Below, piece by piece: positions 1 to 9,000 of a stretch of 64,000 bases of DNA. Where the stretch lies: contig NZ_JAKZFC010000007.1 in NCBI RefSeq assembly GCF_022549215.1, positions 62,001-126,000 of the forward strand. The letters are read 5' to 3'. Position numbers and translations under genes: made by a program. The notes beneath the pieces are model-generated. The model saw only the letters and a program-made list of their open reading frames with translations, was not told the origin of the DNA and made no database searches. The stretch is from Solibacillus palustris. GTDB lineage: Bacteria; Bacillota; Bacilli; Bacillales_A; Planococcaceae. Every line of letters starts with the position of its first letter. Positions within the stretch are counted from its first letter, which is position 1.

Positions 1-759
1 TGTAAATTCTTTAATTCTTGGATTGAAAATTCCTGTATCTTCAGGGTTTGCTACAACGAAGCCTGCTGTTCTCTCAGACACTACTGCTTTTAATTTTTCT
101 ATATCAGGGAAACCGTTTTCATCTGGATGCAACGTAATAATCTTGTATCCCTTTACAGCCGCTGTTGCAGCTTGCGATGGATGAGAGAAAATGGTTGTGA
201 TAATCTCGTCTCTCTTATCCCTTTCGCCTCTCGTTTCATGATATTTTCTTACAATCGATGCCATTGCAAACAGTGCTTGTGTTCCACTGCTCGGCTGGAA
301 GGAGAAGCAATCCATTCCTGATATTTCACGCATACAAAGATCAAGATTATGGAAAACTTCAAGCATTCCTTGAACGGTTCCTTCATTTTGCAGGGGATGT
401 AGCTCCATCATTTTTGGATCACGAATCAATAGCTCATTAATTTTTGGAATGTACTTCATCGTACATGTGCCCTGACCGATTTCTACGTTAAAATCAGACC
501 CTAGTGTTTCTTGAGACAGTCTTAAATAATGACGCAACACACGTGCTTGACCAATTTCGGGTAGATTCGGTCTGCTTTTTCTTTGCATCGATTCCTGAAT
601 AACTGATGTACCATCACCAACAGCTGCCGCTACTTCTTTATTGACAGGAGGCAGTTCTACTCCCTTTTCTCCAGGCTGATGGAGTTCAAAAATGATCGGC
701 TCATTCCATTTTGCTTGATGGAAATCTCGTGTTTTGCTTGATCGCTTTATCCTTTCCAT
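1..759 (-). CDS. GcvPB-like glycine dehydrogenase subunit 2 paralogue, partial (3' end off window)
   Basis: The frame from ATG 759 stays open to the window edge and gives 253 residues of a protein resembling the PLP-binding subunit of split glycine decarboxylase. The recognisable blocks are CTMKYIPKINE, HPLQNEGTVQG and SGMD. Blocks normally invariant in GcvPB differ: the glycine-rich stretch before CTMKY is replaced by EIGQGT, the HGTNPAS block reads HPSQAAT, and LQPAAGAHGE reads FQPSSGTQAL. The PLP-lysine region lies outside the window. It starts 16 nt after the GcvPA-like gene, so the two are surely co-transcribed. I infer a diverged GcvP-type decarboxylase rather than the housekeeping enzyme; no gcvT is adjacent. 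Confidence 0.8.
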   Translation of the reverse strand, partial: MERIKRSSKTRDFHQAKWNEPIIFELHQPGEKGVELPPVNKEVAAAVGDGTSVIQESMQRKSRPNLPEIGQARVLRHYLRLSQETLGSDFNVEIGQGTCTMKYIPKINELLIRDPKMMELHPLQNEGTVQGMLEVFHNLDLCMREISGMDCFSFQPSSGTQALFAMASIVRKYHETRGERDKRDEIITTIFSHPSQAATAAVKGYKIITLHPDENGFPDIEKLKAVVSERTAGFVVANPEDTGIFNPRIKEFT

Positions 760-775
760 ATTAAAACACTCCTCT

Positions 776-2164
776 CTATTTGGTAATAACATCTTTAATC
801 GATTGAACTAAATGATCTATATCCTCTTTCGTATGAATCTCTGTTACACAAAATAATGCTGACTGCCCAAATTCAGGAAACTCTAGTGAAAGATCTTTTC
901 CGCCGAAAATCTTCTTCTCTAGCAGGCGCTCATTAATCTCTTCAACTGAATATCCGGTTTCATTGAAATCAACAACGAATTCCTTAAAAAATGGCGATTG
1001 TAAACGAGAGCCCGTTACATTAGAAATTTGATTCAATTGTTGCACCGCATATTGGCTATTTTGCATAATGGTTTGGCCAACCTCTTGCATGCCCTCTGGT
1101 CCAAGTAATGCTAAATAAACACCCGCTGTAATTCCCCATAAAGCCGTTTGTGTACCAACTGATTCTTTTCCTTTTTCCCTAAGAGCAAAGGACGTCCGGT
1201 CGTAGTACACATCACCAAATCCATATTCGCCTTCTTTTATCGTTGGAACAATACCAAACAACCTTGAAGGATATTCCTGAACATACTTCACTTCATCACG
1301 AGTAGCAATGAAACCAGCCTGTCCACCACTGAAATTCATGTGCATGCCAAGTGGCTGTAGGTCTCCACAGACAATATCAGCGCCATAATGACTAGGTGGT
1401 GCAAGTACTCCGAGTGAAATCGGATCCACGCCTACTACCATTAATGAATCATTTTCTTTTAATAGGTTCGAAATCTCCGGACCTTGTGCTTCAATAAACC
1501 CAAGATACGACGGATTCTCAAAATAAAGAGCGGCTACGTCTTCTGTTAATTTTGCTTTCAAATCTTCGAGGTCCATTGCCCCATTCTTCACATCAAACTG
1601 AACAAATTCAAATTGCAAATCTGGTGTACCGTAATTCATGATAATCTTGCTTCGCTCTGGGGCTGTTGTCTTCGCAAGCAACACTTTTTTCTTCCCAGTA
1701 ATCCGAGCAGCCATTCTAACAGAAGTAGCAGCAGCTTGACCCCAATCAAAAGTTGGAACATTGACAACATCCATATCTACCAATTCAGCTACTAAACTCT
1801 GATACTCAAAAAGTGCGTGAAAGCGTCCGTGGTCTTCATATGGCTCACCAGCGTATGCCGTTAAAAACTCGGAACGTTGATTAATTTCATCACATACAGC
1901 CGGGATAAAATGTTGCCAACAGCCCGCTCCCAAGAAATTTGTAAATTCTTTCGTACTCGTATTCTTGTTGAGGATTCCTTCTATATGACGTCTTAGCTCA
2001 TACTCCGTTAGAGCGGGTGGAAGATTCATAGTTTCTTTCAGCTTTAACTCTTCTGGTATGCAGGAATATAACTCCATAATATTTTCAACACCGATAACGT
2101 TTAACATTTCAGCCTGTACTTCAGGCACCATATTCGGTATATAAGGATGTACCTTTTGTGACAT
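776..2164 (-). CDS. GcvPA-like glycine dehydrogenase subunit 1 paralogue
   Basis: The protein has 462 residues, slightly longer than usual GcvPA (about 448). It aligns over its whole length: FLGAGCWQHFIPAV, SEFLTAY, ADIVCGDLQPLG. Several normally fixed blocks have changed: the YTPYQPEISQG block reads YAGEPYEDHGR, SSMYDGG reads VPTFDWG, and the FGGPHCGYFA block reads FSGGQAGFIA. The ATG at 2164 is preceded by GGAGG at 8-nt spacing. In split systems this subunit pairs with GcvPB to decarboxylate glycine with transfer to lipoyl-GcvH. The shared divergence of both subunits suggests a different amino-acid substrate or acceptor (inference). Confidence 0.85.
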   Translation of the reverse strand: MSQKVHPYIPNMVPEVQAEMLNVIGVENIMELYSCIPEELKLKETMNLPPALTEYELRRHIEGILNKNTSTKEFTNFLGAGCWQHFIPAVCDEINQRSEFLTAYAGEPYEDHGRFHALFEYQSLVAELVDMDVVNVPTFDWGQAAATSVRMAARITGKKKVLLAKTTAPERSKIIMNYGTPDLQFEFVQFDVKNGAMDLEDLKAKLTEDVAALYFENPSYLGFIEAQGPEISNLLKENDSLMVVGVDPISLGVLAPPSHYGADIVCGDLQPLGMHMNFSGGQAGFIATRDEVKYVQEYPSRLFGIVPTIKEGEYGFGDVYYDRTSFALREKGKESVGTQTALWGITAGVYLALLGPEGMQEVGQTIMQNSQYAVQQLNQISNVTGSRLQSPFFKEFVVDFNETGYSVEEINERLLEKKIFGGKDLSLEFPEFGQSALFCVTEIHTKEDIDHLVQSIKDVITK

Positions 2165-2221
2165 TCATATTACCTCCTGTCATGTTTTTATCATTTGATC
2201 ATGAGCTATGAAGCTACTAGC

Positions 2222-2998
2222 CTACGCTAACCCACCACCGTCAACTGTAATATGTGTTCCTGTTACCCAAGCTGACAGATCACTTGCTAGGAATAAAACA
2301 CCCTTAGCAATATCTTTCGGTGTTCCAAGTCTCTCTAATGGTCGTCCTTTAGCAGATGAAACTAAGAAAGCATCTTCCTGTAGATTCAATTGCTTTGCCT
2401 CACTTCTTAATAGCGGCGTATCCGTATCTCCTGGGCAAATACAGTTTACTCGGATATTTTGTGGGCCATGATCGATGGCCATTGCTTTCGTTATATTCAC
2501 TACACCAGCTTTAGCCGCACAATAGGCAGCCGCTTGGTCTCCACCCTTAAGTCCCCAGCCAGATCCGGTATTAATAATACTCCCTCCGTCTTTTTCCATT
2601 AAAGGAATTAAATATTTGGAAAGTAGATAGACTCCCTTTAAGGAAACATCGATCACTAAATCCCAGTCTGACTCTTCTAAATCAACAACCGTTTTTCTCC
2701 TTATAACGCCAGCGTTATTAAAAAGTACATCCACCTTGCCGTAATTTGCCTCAATCTGCTCCTTTACTGCGATACAATCGTTTTTGTTCGTAACATCACA
2801 GCGGAAAAACACTACCTTATAGTCTTTTTTATTTAAATCAGCAGCTGCTTTTTTCCCATTCCCTTCATTAATATCAAGCATAATCACCATCGAACCGACT
2901 TCCGCTAATAGTTCAGCTGTTGCCAACCCAATTCCTGAGGCAGCCCCTGTTACAACAGCTACCTTATCCTTTAATCCGAAATAATCTTGAGTACTCAA
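2222..2998 (-). CDS. SDR-family oxidoreductase
   Basis: Classical short-chain dehydrogenase of about 258 residues. It has the N-terminal cofactor motif TGAASGIG, the NNAG motif, the YxxxK catalytic pair in AAYCAAKAG, and a C-terminal VTGTHITVDGG block. An Asp after the second beta strand (MLDIN) favours NAD(H). The AAGGAGG site lies 7 nt before TTG 2998 but only 1 nt before the ATG at 3004, so I prefer the TTG start. It is 57 nt upstream of the GcvPA-like gene and on the same strand, probably one operon. Substrate unknown; it might oxidise or reduce the product or precursor of the GcvP-like pair. Confidence 0.85.
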   Translation of the reverse strand: MSTQDYFGLKDKVAVVTGAASGIGLATAELLAEVGSMVIMLDINEGNGKKAAADLNKKDYKVVFFRCDVTNKNDCIAVKEQIEANYGKVDVLFNNAGVIRRKTVVDLEESDWDLVIDVSLKGVYLLSKYLIPLMEKDGGSIINTGSGWGLKGGDQAAAYCAAKAGVVNITKAMAIDHGPQNIRVNCICPGDTDTPLLRSEAKQLNLQEDAFLVSSAKGRPLERLGTPKDIAKGVLFLASDLSAWVTGTHITVDGGGLA

Positions 2999-3228
2999 TC
3001 TCATTCCTCCTTGGCTTTTTAGAAAACCCTTTCAAAACTTGTTGTTCAAATTCTAAGTAAGAAAAATCCAACAAAATAGTTTTACTAAAATGTTTACTAC
3101 TTTATTTTACCTTCAATCTTTTGAATATTCAATATATTCACACTAAATTTTTTAGAATATTTTACTAAATATTATTACTAATAATCTACTCTTGTGTTTA
3201 CCTGATGGGAAGTTCTTAATCTGGGAAT
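2999..3228. other. AT-rich intergenic region
   Basis: AT-rich spacer between the SDR gene and the terminator of the glycosidase gene. It presumably holds the promoter of the SDR/GcvP-like operon, but no clear -35/-10 pair or operator stands out. No coding potential was seen. Confidence 0.5.
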
Positions 3229-3272
3229 AAAAAAAATGCCTGTCCATACGGAAAATTCGTGTGGACAGACAC
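3229..3272 (-). terminator. Intrinsic terminator after the GH63-like gene
   Basis: Read on the minus strand, TGTCTGTCCACAC pairs with GTATGGACAGGCA across a 9-nt loop and is followed by a run of eight T. It lies just downstream of the glycosidase stop codon and separates that gene from the SDR operon. Confidence 0.85.
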
Positions 3273-3307
3273 CAATCTAGCAGTTCTCAAATAGAACTAG
3301 ATCTCTC

Positions 3308-4148
3308 TTATAATTCCATTATAAATGCTTCTCTTTTATCAATTTGTTCTTCCCACAATCCATGCACTAGAATAAGAAACACGCTAGAAGTCCATGTGAA
3401 GGCAGGGTCTCGAAGCCCTTCTCCTGTTTTAGCGTTGAAATTTTCGGCCATACCGGATTGATTTGCCATCATACAATATTTTTCAGCTGTCTTCCTTGCG
3501 AAATCCTTTTCACCTATTGCATTTAAGCCGTCTACTAAAAGCATAGTGGATGGCGCCCAAATCGGTCCGCGCCAATAGCCATCTTGACGATAAAAAGGGC
3601 TATCCAAACTTTCAGTAGCAAACCCATAGTCTGTTTCGAATTGTTGTTCGATTAAACGATTTACTAATACTTCTCTTTGGGAGTTAGTGAATCTTTCACC
3701 TAAAATGAAGGGAATAAACAAAATTAAGCTTTGAGATGAAATAGATTCATGAGACCCTGACAGACAAGCTTGAAAACCTGCTTCTGTCCAAAAATGATCC
3801 ATCATTCTGTTAAACATCTCATCTGCTCTTTGCTTCCAGTCTTTTCCTTCATCCATTTTTCCAAGCCGCTTTGCAATGGTTGCTAGCACATCCATCTGAA
3901 TGATTAAAAAAGCACTCAAATCAGGAGTTTCAACGGGAATTCCCTTTGAAAAAACTGTGCTATTGTCCCATCCGCTATCATTGCCATGATTATACTGCGG
4001 GATCCCGTCGCCGTCATCATCTCTATAATTAAACCACCAATTCGTCCACCTAACTAACGGATCATATATTTCTTTTAGCTTTTCGTCTGTGATGAAATCA
4101 GAACGCTCCATCATCCATTTTAATGTCCATCCATGAATTGGCGGCTTG
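3308..4148 (-). pseudogene. 5'-truncated GH63/MGH1-like glycoside hydrolase
   Basis: The C-terminal part (about 275 residues) of an (alpha/alpha)6-barrel glycosidase of the GH63/trehalase-like group. Landmarks are GWDNSTVF, the catalytic-region DLSAFL, YWRGPIWAPSTMLLVDGL and TWTSSVFL. An ATG exists at 4114, but the conserved sequence continues upstream of it in frame (CKPPIHGWTLKWMM) and is then cut near 4148, where it meets kdpD sequence in the opposite orientation. The N-terminal half is missing. Whether this is a genomic rearrangement or an assembly join cannot be told from the sequence. Confidence 0.8.
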
Positions 4149-4438
4149 CACCGGCCGGATCCGAAATTATGATTTCAGCTAAAAAGCACAAAGATTGGAT
4201 TGTAGTAGACGTAGCAGATAATGGGCTCGGCATAGACGACGTAGCAAAGGAGCATCTCTTTGATATGTTTTATTCCACATCGCAAAGTATTGCCGATAGC
4301 CGAAGAGGAATGGGTATTGGCCTTGCTCTATGTAAGTCCATTATTCAAGCACATGAGGGTACATTAACAGTCCATGACCACTTGCCAACCGGTGCTATTT
4401 TCCGATTCACGCTACAATCACAGGAGGTTGAACTATGA
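4148..4438 (+). pseudogene. kdpD: 5'-truncated KdpD-type histidine kinase, C-terminal ATPase fragment
   Basis: Only about 97 C-terminal residues remain. They begin at PAGSEI and contain the HATPase blocks DNGLGI and GMGIGLALCKSII, then the KdpD-like ending TGAIFRFTL. The KdpD domain, Usp domain, membrane segments and dimerisation histidine are all absent. An ATG at 4133 is in frame but has no ribosome binding site and lies in the breakpoint. The stop overlaps the kdpE start (ATGA), as in normal kdpDE operons. Sensor function must be lost. Confidence 0.8.
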
Positions 4439-5130
4439 TCAAGCCATTTATTTTAATCGTAGAAGATGATGAAGCCATCAAAAATTTAATCGCAACAACA
4501 TTAGAAACACAGCACTACCATTTTCATACTGCTGGAAATGGTAGTCAAGCGATCCTAGAGGCGGTTTCGCATAATCCGGACATTGTCATTTTAGATTTAG
4601 GCTTACCCGATATTGACGGCATTGACATTATAAAAAAAATCCGTTCTTGGTCGATGATACCCATCATTGTGGTGAGTGCAAGAAGTACGGATCAAGACAA
4701 AATTGATGCACTTGACGCAGGTGCTGATGATTATTTAACGAAGCCTTTTTCTGTTGAGGAACTTCTCGCCAGTTTACGCGTGGCCATTCGACGTATTCAC
4801 TATAGCACTATAGAAAACACGCAACAAAATGCCCTCTTTACTAATGGAGAACTTACCATTGATTACGCTGGTGGTTGTGCGTATGTAAACGAAAAAGAAC
4901 TGCATTTAACACCCATTGAATACAAATTGCTTGTTCTACTTTCCAAAAATATAGGCAAAGTCTTAACACATAATTATATTACAAAAGAAATTTGGGGAAA
5001 TAGCTGGGAGAATAATGTGGCTTCGCTTAGAGTGTTTATGGCTACCTTACGAAAAAAAATCGAATCAGATCATCACCAAAAGTATATCCAAACGCATATC
5101 GGTGTCGGCTATCGCATGTTGAAAAATTAA
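4435..5130 (+). CDS. kdpE: KdpE-type OmpR-family response regulator
   Basis: 231 residues. The receiver domain (about 1-120) has the acidic pair EDDE, the phospho-accepting Asp in VILDLGLPDIDG, and Lys in LTKPF. A winged-helix effector domain (about 130-231) contains LTPIEYKLLVLLSKN and HIGVGYRML. The stretch IIVVSARSTDQDKIDALDAGADDYL is typical of KdpE. In the family it activates kdpFABC for potassium uptake; no kdpFABC is seen here. It is translationally coupled to the truncated kdpD. With the breakpoint upstream, its promoter may be missing. Confidence 0.85.
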   Translation: MIKPFILIVEDDEAIKNLIATTLETQHYHFHTAGNGSQAILEAVSHNPDIVILDLGLPDIDGIDIIKKIRSWSMIPIIVVSARSTDQDKIDALDAGADDYLTKPFSVEELLASLRVAIRRIHYSTIENTQQNALFTNGELTIDYAGGCAYVNEKELHLTPIEYKLLVLLSKNIGKVLTHNYITKEIWGNSWENNVASLRVFMATLRKKIESDHHQKYIQTHIGVGYRMLKN

Positions 5131-5140
5131 TGAGTTAGTG

Positions 5141-5193
5141 AAAAAAACAGCCACTAACGTTGTGAACTCAACGTTTTGTGGCTGTTTTTTTTT
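5141..5193. terminator. Bidirectional terminator between kdpE and the SLH gene
   Basis: An inverted repeat pairs AAAAAACAGCCAC with GTGGCTGTTTTTT, with inner arms AACGTT either side of the centre. T runs on both strands let it end both convergent genes. Confidence 0.9.
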
Positions 5194-5215
5194 GAAAATA
5201 TATTGTGGCAATATA

Positions 5216-6874
5216 TTACTGCATTCGAGCTAAAAATACTGAAAAGTGCTCCCTTGTTACAGGGTCATTCGGCTTAAAGTTGCCCTTATAGCCGATTGAA
5301 ATGCCATTTGATGCTAATATTTTAATAAAATGATAAGCATAATGTGTTTTGCTGACATCGTTAAAATCGGCGACTGGTGCTTGCATTTTTAAGTTATATG
5401 CATTCACTAAAATCTTCGCTAATTGGGCACGTGTTAACGATTGTGACAGCTGCATTTTACCGTAGCTGCCATCAATAATCCCTGCTTCATAAAATGGTGT
5501 AATGATTGTATAGTCCTCACTATTTTCCGCTACATCTTGGAATGACGTCATTGGACGAATTTTTTTAAATTGTAAATTGGTATCGCGAGAAAGCATTAAG
5601 AACACTTGTCGGCGGTTAATCGAATTTGCTGGCTTAAACGTACCATCCTCATAGCCTTTAATGATTCCTTTGTCTGTTAAATACATAATTTCCTCAACAT
5701 ACGCATTTTTTGATGTGATATCTGAAAACGGTACATCATATACCGAAATTGTATAGTCGATTTGTGGTCTATCAAAACTAGATCTTAGAATAAGAGTATA
5801 CTTCCCTGGTTCGAGATTATACGTATAATGAACGCGATTGGACTTTGCATAAATATCAGATTCTATATAGATATCCTTCGACAAATCTTGTTGGTCGCGT
5901 TTTATAAGTTGCATTTGTAAACCATTTTCTTCCGCTAGCTCACTATTGACAACTACGCCTATTTTCTTTGACTCTTGTAGCGTAAAGCTGAAATCGTCAT
6001 TACGAGAAATGACACCGCGATATTTTGTATTGAGCATAATCGGTGTGTCAGAATCACCGCGCTTGAATGTTTCAGGATTTTCAATTGGCTGTGCTTCTAT
6101 TTCAAAACGATATTGACGATCATACACACGATTCTGCGTAAAAGTTGATACGTAATACGTTCCTGGCTGTAACACTTCCACCACATGCCCTTTATTGGCA
6201 AACCATTGCTCGCCCGCTTTTAAATCTCTCCCAAAATCATACACATTTTTCTCTGCATTCGTAATTGAAACGCTTACCGAGTTATAGTCTTTATTGGCAA
6301 CTGAGCCATTAATTTTTACGAGACTTGGCACTGTTAATGTAAAACGATAATAATCACTTTGATACAAATCATCACTTGATGTCACTTGCTCAATCACCGT
6401 ATTGACCGGAATATCGATTGCTTCTTGACGACTATTATTCGGTTCTAGATAATAAAGACTGATTATATCTGACACTTGATAACTCGCCTCATAGGGCTGT
6501 TCAGGTGAATTACTAATGTAAATACCGTATGTCCCTTTTTTCAATTGAATTTGATGCACGGTCTTTTCAGGATCTCCGTCATTTACATTTGAGCTCAGCC
6601 AAATAATATCCCCCTGTTTTGTCGGACTTCCGTAGATTAACTTGATGCTCGTATCCTTTATTAAGGTAAAGGTATACAGCGAATCCTCTGCGACTTCAAT
6701 TCGATAATAACCGTATCTTTCATAGCCTGCTGAATATTTTGAAGTAGGTGCAGTTAGTACCTCACCCTCATGCCAAAAGGCTGTATTTTTTAAATAATCG
6801 CTTAATGGTTCCTCTGCATTCACCTGAAGTGAAAAACCAAAAAGCAACAAAAGTGTACATAAAAACGGTTTCAT
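5216..6874 (-). CDS. Exported SLH-domain protein
   Basis: About 552 residues. A signal peptide (KPFLCTLLLLFGFSLQVNA) is followed by roughly 360 residues of beta-rich repeats resembling bacterial pre-peptidase (PPC-like) domains. Three SLH repeats occupy the last 170 residues, with IKGYEDGTFKPANSINR, GIIDGSYGKMQLSQSLTR and GISIGYKGNFKPNDPVTR. SLH repeats bind pyruvylated secondary cell-wall polymer, so the protein should be surface-anchored. Two ATGs occur in tandem; the second (6874) sits 5 nt after GGAGG and is the better start. No enzymatic domain was recognised. Confidence 0.88.
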   Translation of the reverse strand: MKPFLCTLLLLFGFSLQVNAEEPLSDYLKNTAFWHEGEVLTAPTSKYSAGYERYGYYRIEVAEDSLYTFTLIKDTSIKLIYGSPTKQGDIIWLSSNVNDGDPEKTVHQIQLKKGTYGIYISNSPEQPYEASYQVSDIISLYYLEPNNSRQEAIDIPVNTVIEQVTSSDDLYQSDYYRFTLTVPSLVKINGSVANKDYNSVSVSITNAEKNVYDFGRDLKAGEQWFANKGHVVEVLQPGTYYVSTFTQNRVYDRQYRFEIEAQPIENPETFKRGDSDTPIMLNTKYRGVISRNDDFSFTLQESKKIGVVVNSELAEENGLQMQLIKRDQQDLSKDIYIESDIYAKSNRVHYTYNLEPGKYTLILRSSFDRPQIDYTISVYDVPFSDITSKNAYVEEIMYLTDKGIIKGYEDGTFKPANSINRRQVFLMLSRDTNLQFKKIRPMTSFQDVAENSEDYTIITPFYEAGIIDGSYGKMQLSQSLTRAQLAKILVNAYNLKMQAPVADFNDVSKTHYAYHFIKILASNGISIGYKGNFKPNDPVTREHFSVFLARMQ

Positions 6875-7115
6875 CATTTCCTCCAAATATCAAATATTTA
6901 TCATTTTATCATAGTAGATTTAGAGAAAGAAACCGCAGTTTTTCAGGTGATTTTTTCAAGAGAGCCAAAATAATGTATTTAATCTTTTGCAAAAAAAGGA
7001 TATGATTAATTTAATTGTGAATGAGACTACTATCTTTACCTGTCCAAAGAACGCATAAATGGACAGGTTCTACTCATTGCAAATTGCTATACTGTTTTTA
7101 GAAGGAGCAGATAAA

Positions 7116-7976
7116 ATGACATGGATTCAATCGATTCAGCAAGCCATTACTTATATTGAGAAAAATTTATTAGAAGAAATAGCGATCGAGGATATTGCAA
7201 GAGAGGCACATTGTTCAGCATTTCATTTCCAGCGTGTGTTTTCAATTTTAACCAATATGACCGTTGCTGACTACATTCGAAAACGACGAATGACACTTGC
7301 CGCACAGGAATTAATTAGTACAGACGAAAAAATTATTACGATTGCATTAAAGTATGGCTATGATTCACCTGAATCCTTTACGAAAGCTTTTCGTAAGCAG
7401 CATCAACTCTCCCCTTCAGAAGTGAGAAAGCAAGAAGGTACTATAACGAGCTATCTCCCATTAACAATACATGTGAGCTTGAAAGGAGCGGAACCCATGA
7501 ATTATCAAATTATTGACAAAGACAGCTTTCAAATTTTAGGTTCAAAACGCACGTACAATTGTAAAACAGGTGAAAACACAAAAAATATCCCGTTATTTTG
7601 GGACGAGGCCAATGCAAATGGCATATCGGAACTGCTATTTCAGCAAAATGATGGGGTCATTGACGGAATACTTGGTGTTTGTGTTGCCCATGCCGACTAT
7701 GCACATACCGATATGATTGACTATTGGATTGCGACATCGTCAACTGCACATTCAGATAGCTTTGAGACTTTAACGATTCCTGCTTCAAAATGGGTCAAGT
7801 TTGAAGTACATGGAGCGATGCCAGATGCGATGCAAAATACGTGGAAGCAAATTTATAGTGAATGGTTCCCTGCCCATCCTTATACACCAGCCGGAACACC
7901 TGAGTTAGAGGTATACACTGAGGATGATCCATCTAGCCCTGACTGTTATTCTGAAATTTGGATTCCGATTAAATAA
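7116..7976 (+). CDS. AraC-family regulator with GyrI-like effector domain
   Basis: 286 residues from ATG 7116, which follows GAAGGAG by 8 nt. The N-terminal 105 residues form an AraC double helix-turn-helix (IAREAHCSAFHFQRVFS, and IALKYGYDSPESFTKAFRKQH). Residues about 125-286 form a GyrI/SOUL-like effector-binding domain ending in PELEVYTEDD...SEIWIPIK. Such proteins usually sense small amphipathic compounds and act on nearby or efflux genes. No obvious target is adjacent. A terminator follows. Confidence 0.88.
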   Translation: MTWIQSIQQAITYIEKNLLEEIAIEDIAREAHCSAFHFQRVFSILTNMTVADYIRKRRMTLAAQELISTDEKIITIALKYGYDSPESFTKAFRKQHQLSPSEVRKQEGTITSYLPLTIHVSLKGAEPMNYQIIDKDSFQILGSKRTYNCKTGENTKNIPLFWDEANANGISELLFQQNDGVIDGILGVCVAHADYAHTDMIDYWIATSSTAHSDSFETLTIPASKWVKFEVHGAMPDAMQNTWKQIYSEWFPAHPYTPAGTPELEVYTEDDPSSPDCYSEIWIPIK

Positions 7977-8003
7977 TTTCAATTTTCAGCTCTAAAGTGA
8001 ACT

Positions 8004-8045
8004 AAATCGTATGTGAACCTTTAATGGGCACATACGATTTTTTTG
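8004..8045 (+). terminator. Intrinsic terminator after the AraC-type gene
   Basis: AAATCGTATGTG pairs with CACATACGATTT across a 15-nt loop and is followed by a T run. Confidence 0.88.
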
Positions 8046-8095
8046 AGCACTTCACCTAAAGCAGTATAATAGAATGAGCTTTCTTCACATTCAAT

Positions 8096-8362
8096 CTAAA
8101 AATTAGTGAAAACATAGTAATATGCAAATATGAATGCAATATTTAGTCCTATCGCAGTAATTGATTTGATGAAAGGTTCTTTTAACACAATTGCACCTAT
8201 TCCTAGAAGAACTCCGCAAAATGTCACCATTGGTGGTAAAAAAAAGATACCTATACTAAAAACCCGAAAAATAATACCGTCAAAATAGCCCGCTAAAAAG
8301 CTGATTATACTTAACGTTACATTGAAGGCTACACATAAAAATGACAATTTATTTGCTGGCAA
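8096..8362 (-). CDS. Small membrane protein, unknown function
   Basis: 88 residues with about three hydrophobic segments (SFLCVAFNVTLSIISFLAG, FSIGIFFLPPMVTFCGVLLGIGAIVL, ITAIGLNIAFIFAYYYVF). The start is a TTG at 8362 placed 7 nt after GGAGGG. I do not recognise the family. It lies next to another small membrane protein on the same strand with an 80-nt gap. Confidence 0.6.
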   Translation of the reverse strand: MPANKLSFLCVAFNVTLSIISFLAGYFDGIIFRVFSIGIFFLPPMVTFCGVLLGIGAIVLKEPFIKSITAIGLNIAFIFAYYYVFTNF

Positions 8363-8443
8363 TGGTATACCCTCCAGTGATTAAAAAATGGATTCTGTTT
8401 TTTGATTATGAAAGATAAATGAATCAAACTAACAACACCATTA

Positions 8444-8869
8444 TCAAACAAATTTTATATTTCTCTTAATAGCAATTTCAACCAATGCAAAGAGTAAACC
8501 TGCAACACTAAAAAGAATAATTGAACTAATTATACTTAGATTAAATTCTTCTATAAAACGCTCATCATAGATGATTTTAAAAACAATTGTCCCCATTCCC
8601 CCGCCAAACAAAGTAAATATTATCATTTTGAATTCAGGTTTTTTCCCATATTTACTTACGATAAATGTTAGAGGTAAAAACGAAATAGGATATAACATTA
8701 CAAGTAAAGAGGTATAAATGAATAATAAAAATGGTCCAAAATCATTCAGTCCAAAATATTCCGAAGTCCTTATTTTATTTCCTTCTAACAATTCTACGCC
8801 AAATGCTGCACAGGAAAACAACAACACAATTGGTATCCACATGATTAAACTATGATAAAAAGTTTTCAT
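8444..8869 (-). CDS. Membrane protein, unknown function
   Basis: 141 residues with about four predicted membrane segments, including one at the N-terminus (MWIPIVLLFSCAAFGVELL) and one at the C-terminus (IISSIILFSVAGLLFALVEIAI). ATG start at 8869 with a weak AAAGGTG site. No family recognised; it may be expressed with the 88-residue membrane protein downstream. Confidence 0.6.
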   Translation of the reverse strand: MKTFYHSLIMWIPIVLLFSCAAFGVELLEGNKIRTSEYFGLNDFGPFLLFIYTSLLVMLYPISFLPLTFIVSKYGKKPEFKMIIFTLFGGGMGTIVFKIIYDERFIEEFNLSIISSIILFSVAGLLFALVEIAIKRNIKFV

Positions 8870-8963
8870 CTTACACCTTTTCTTATATGGTTGACATATT
8901 TATGATAATATCTTACTCAAATTCCAATTCCACTAAATAATAGTATATCAGTTATATCTCTTA

Positions 8964-8996
8964 ACAAAAGCCTACTCGCGTCATACAAGTAGGCGT
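8964..8996 (-). terminator. Terminator after psiE
   Basis: On the minus strand CGCCTACTTG and GTAGGC form a hairpin followed by TTTTGTT, immediately after the psiE stop codon. Confidence 0.7.
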
Positions 8997-9000
8997 AAAT

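Noticed and set aside
3010-3045. cre (catabolite repression) site before the SDR gene
   Set aside because: TGAAAGGGTTTTCT lacks the central CG of the consensus.
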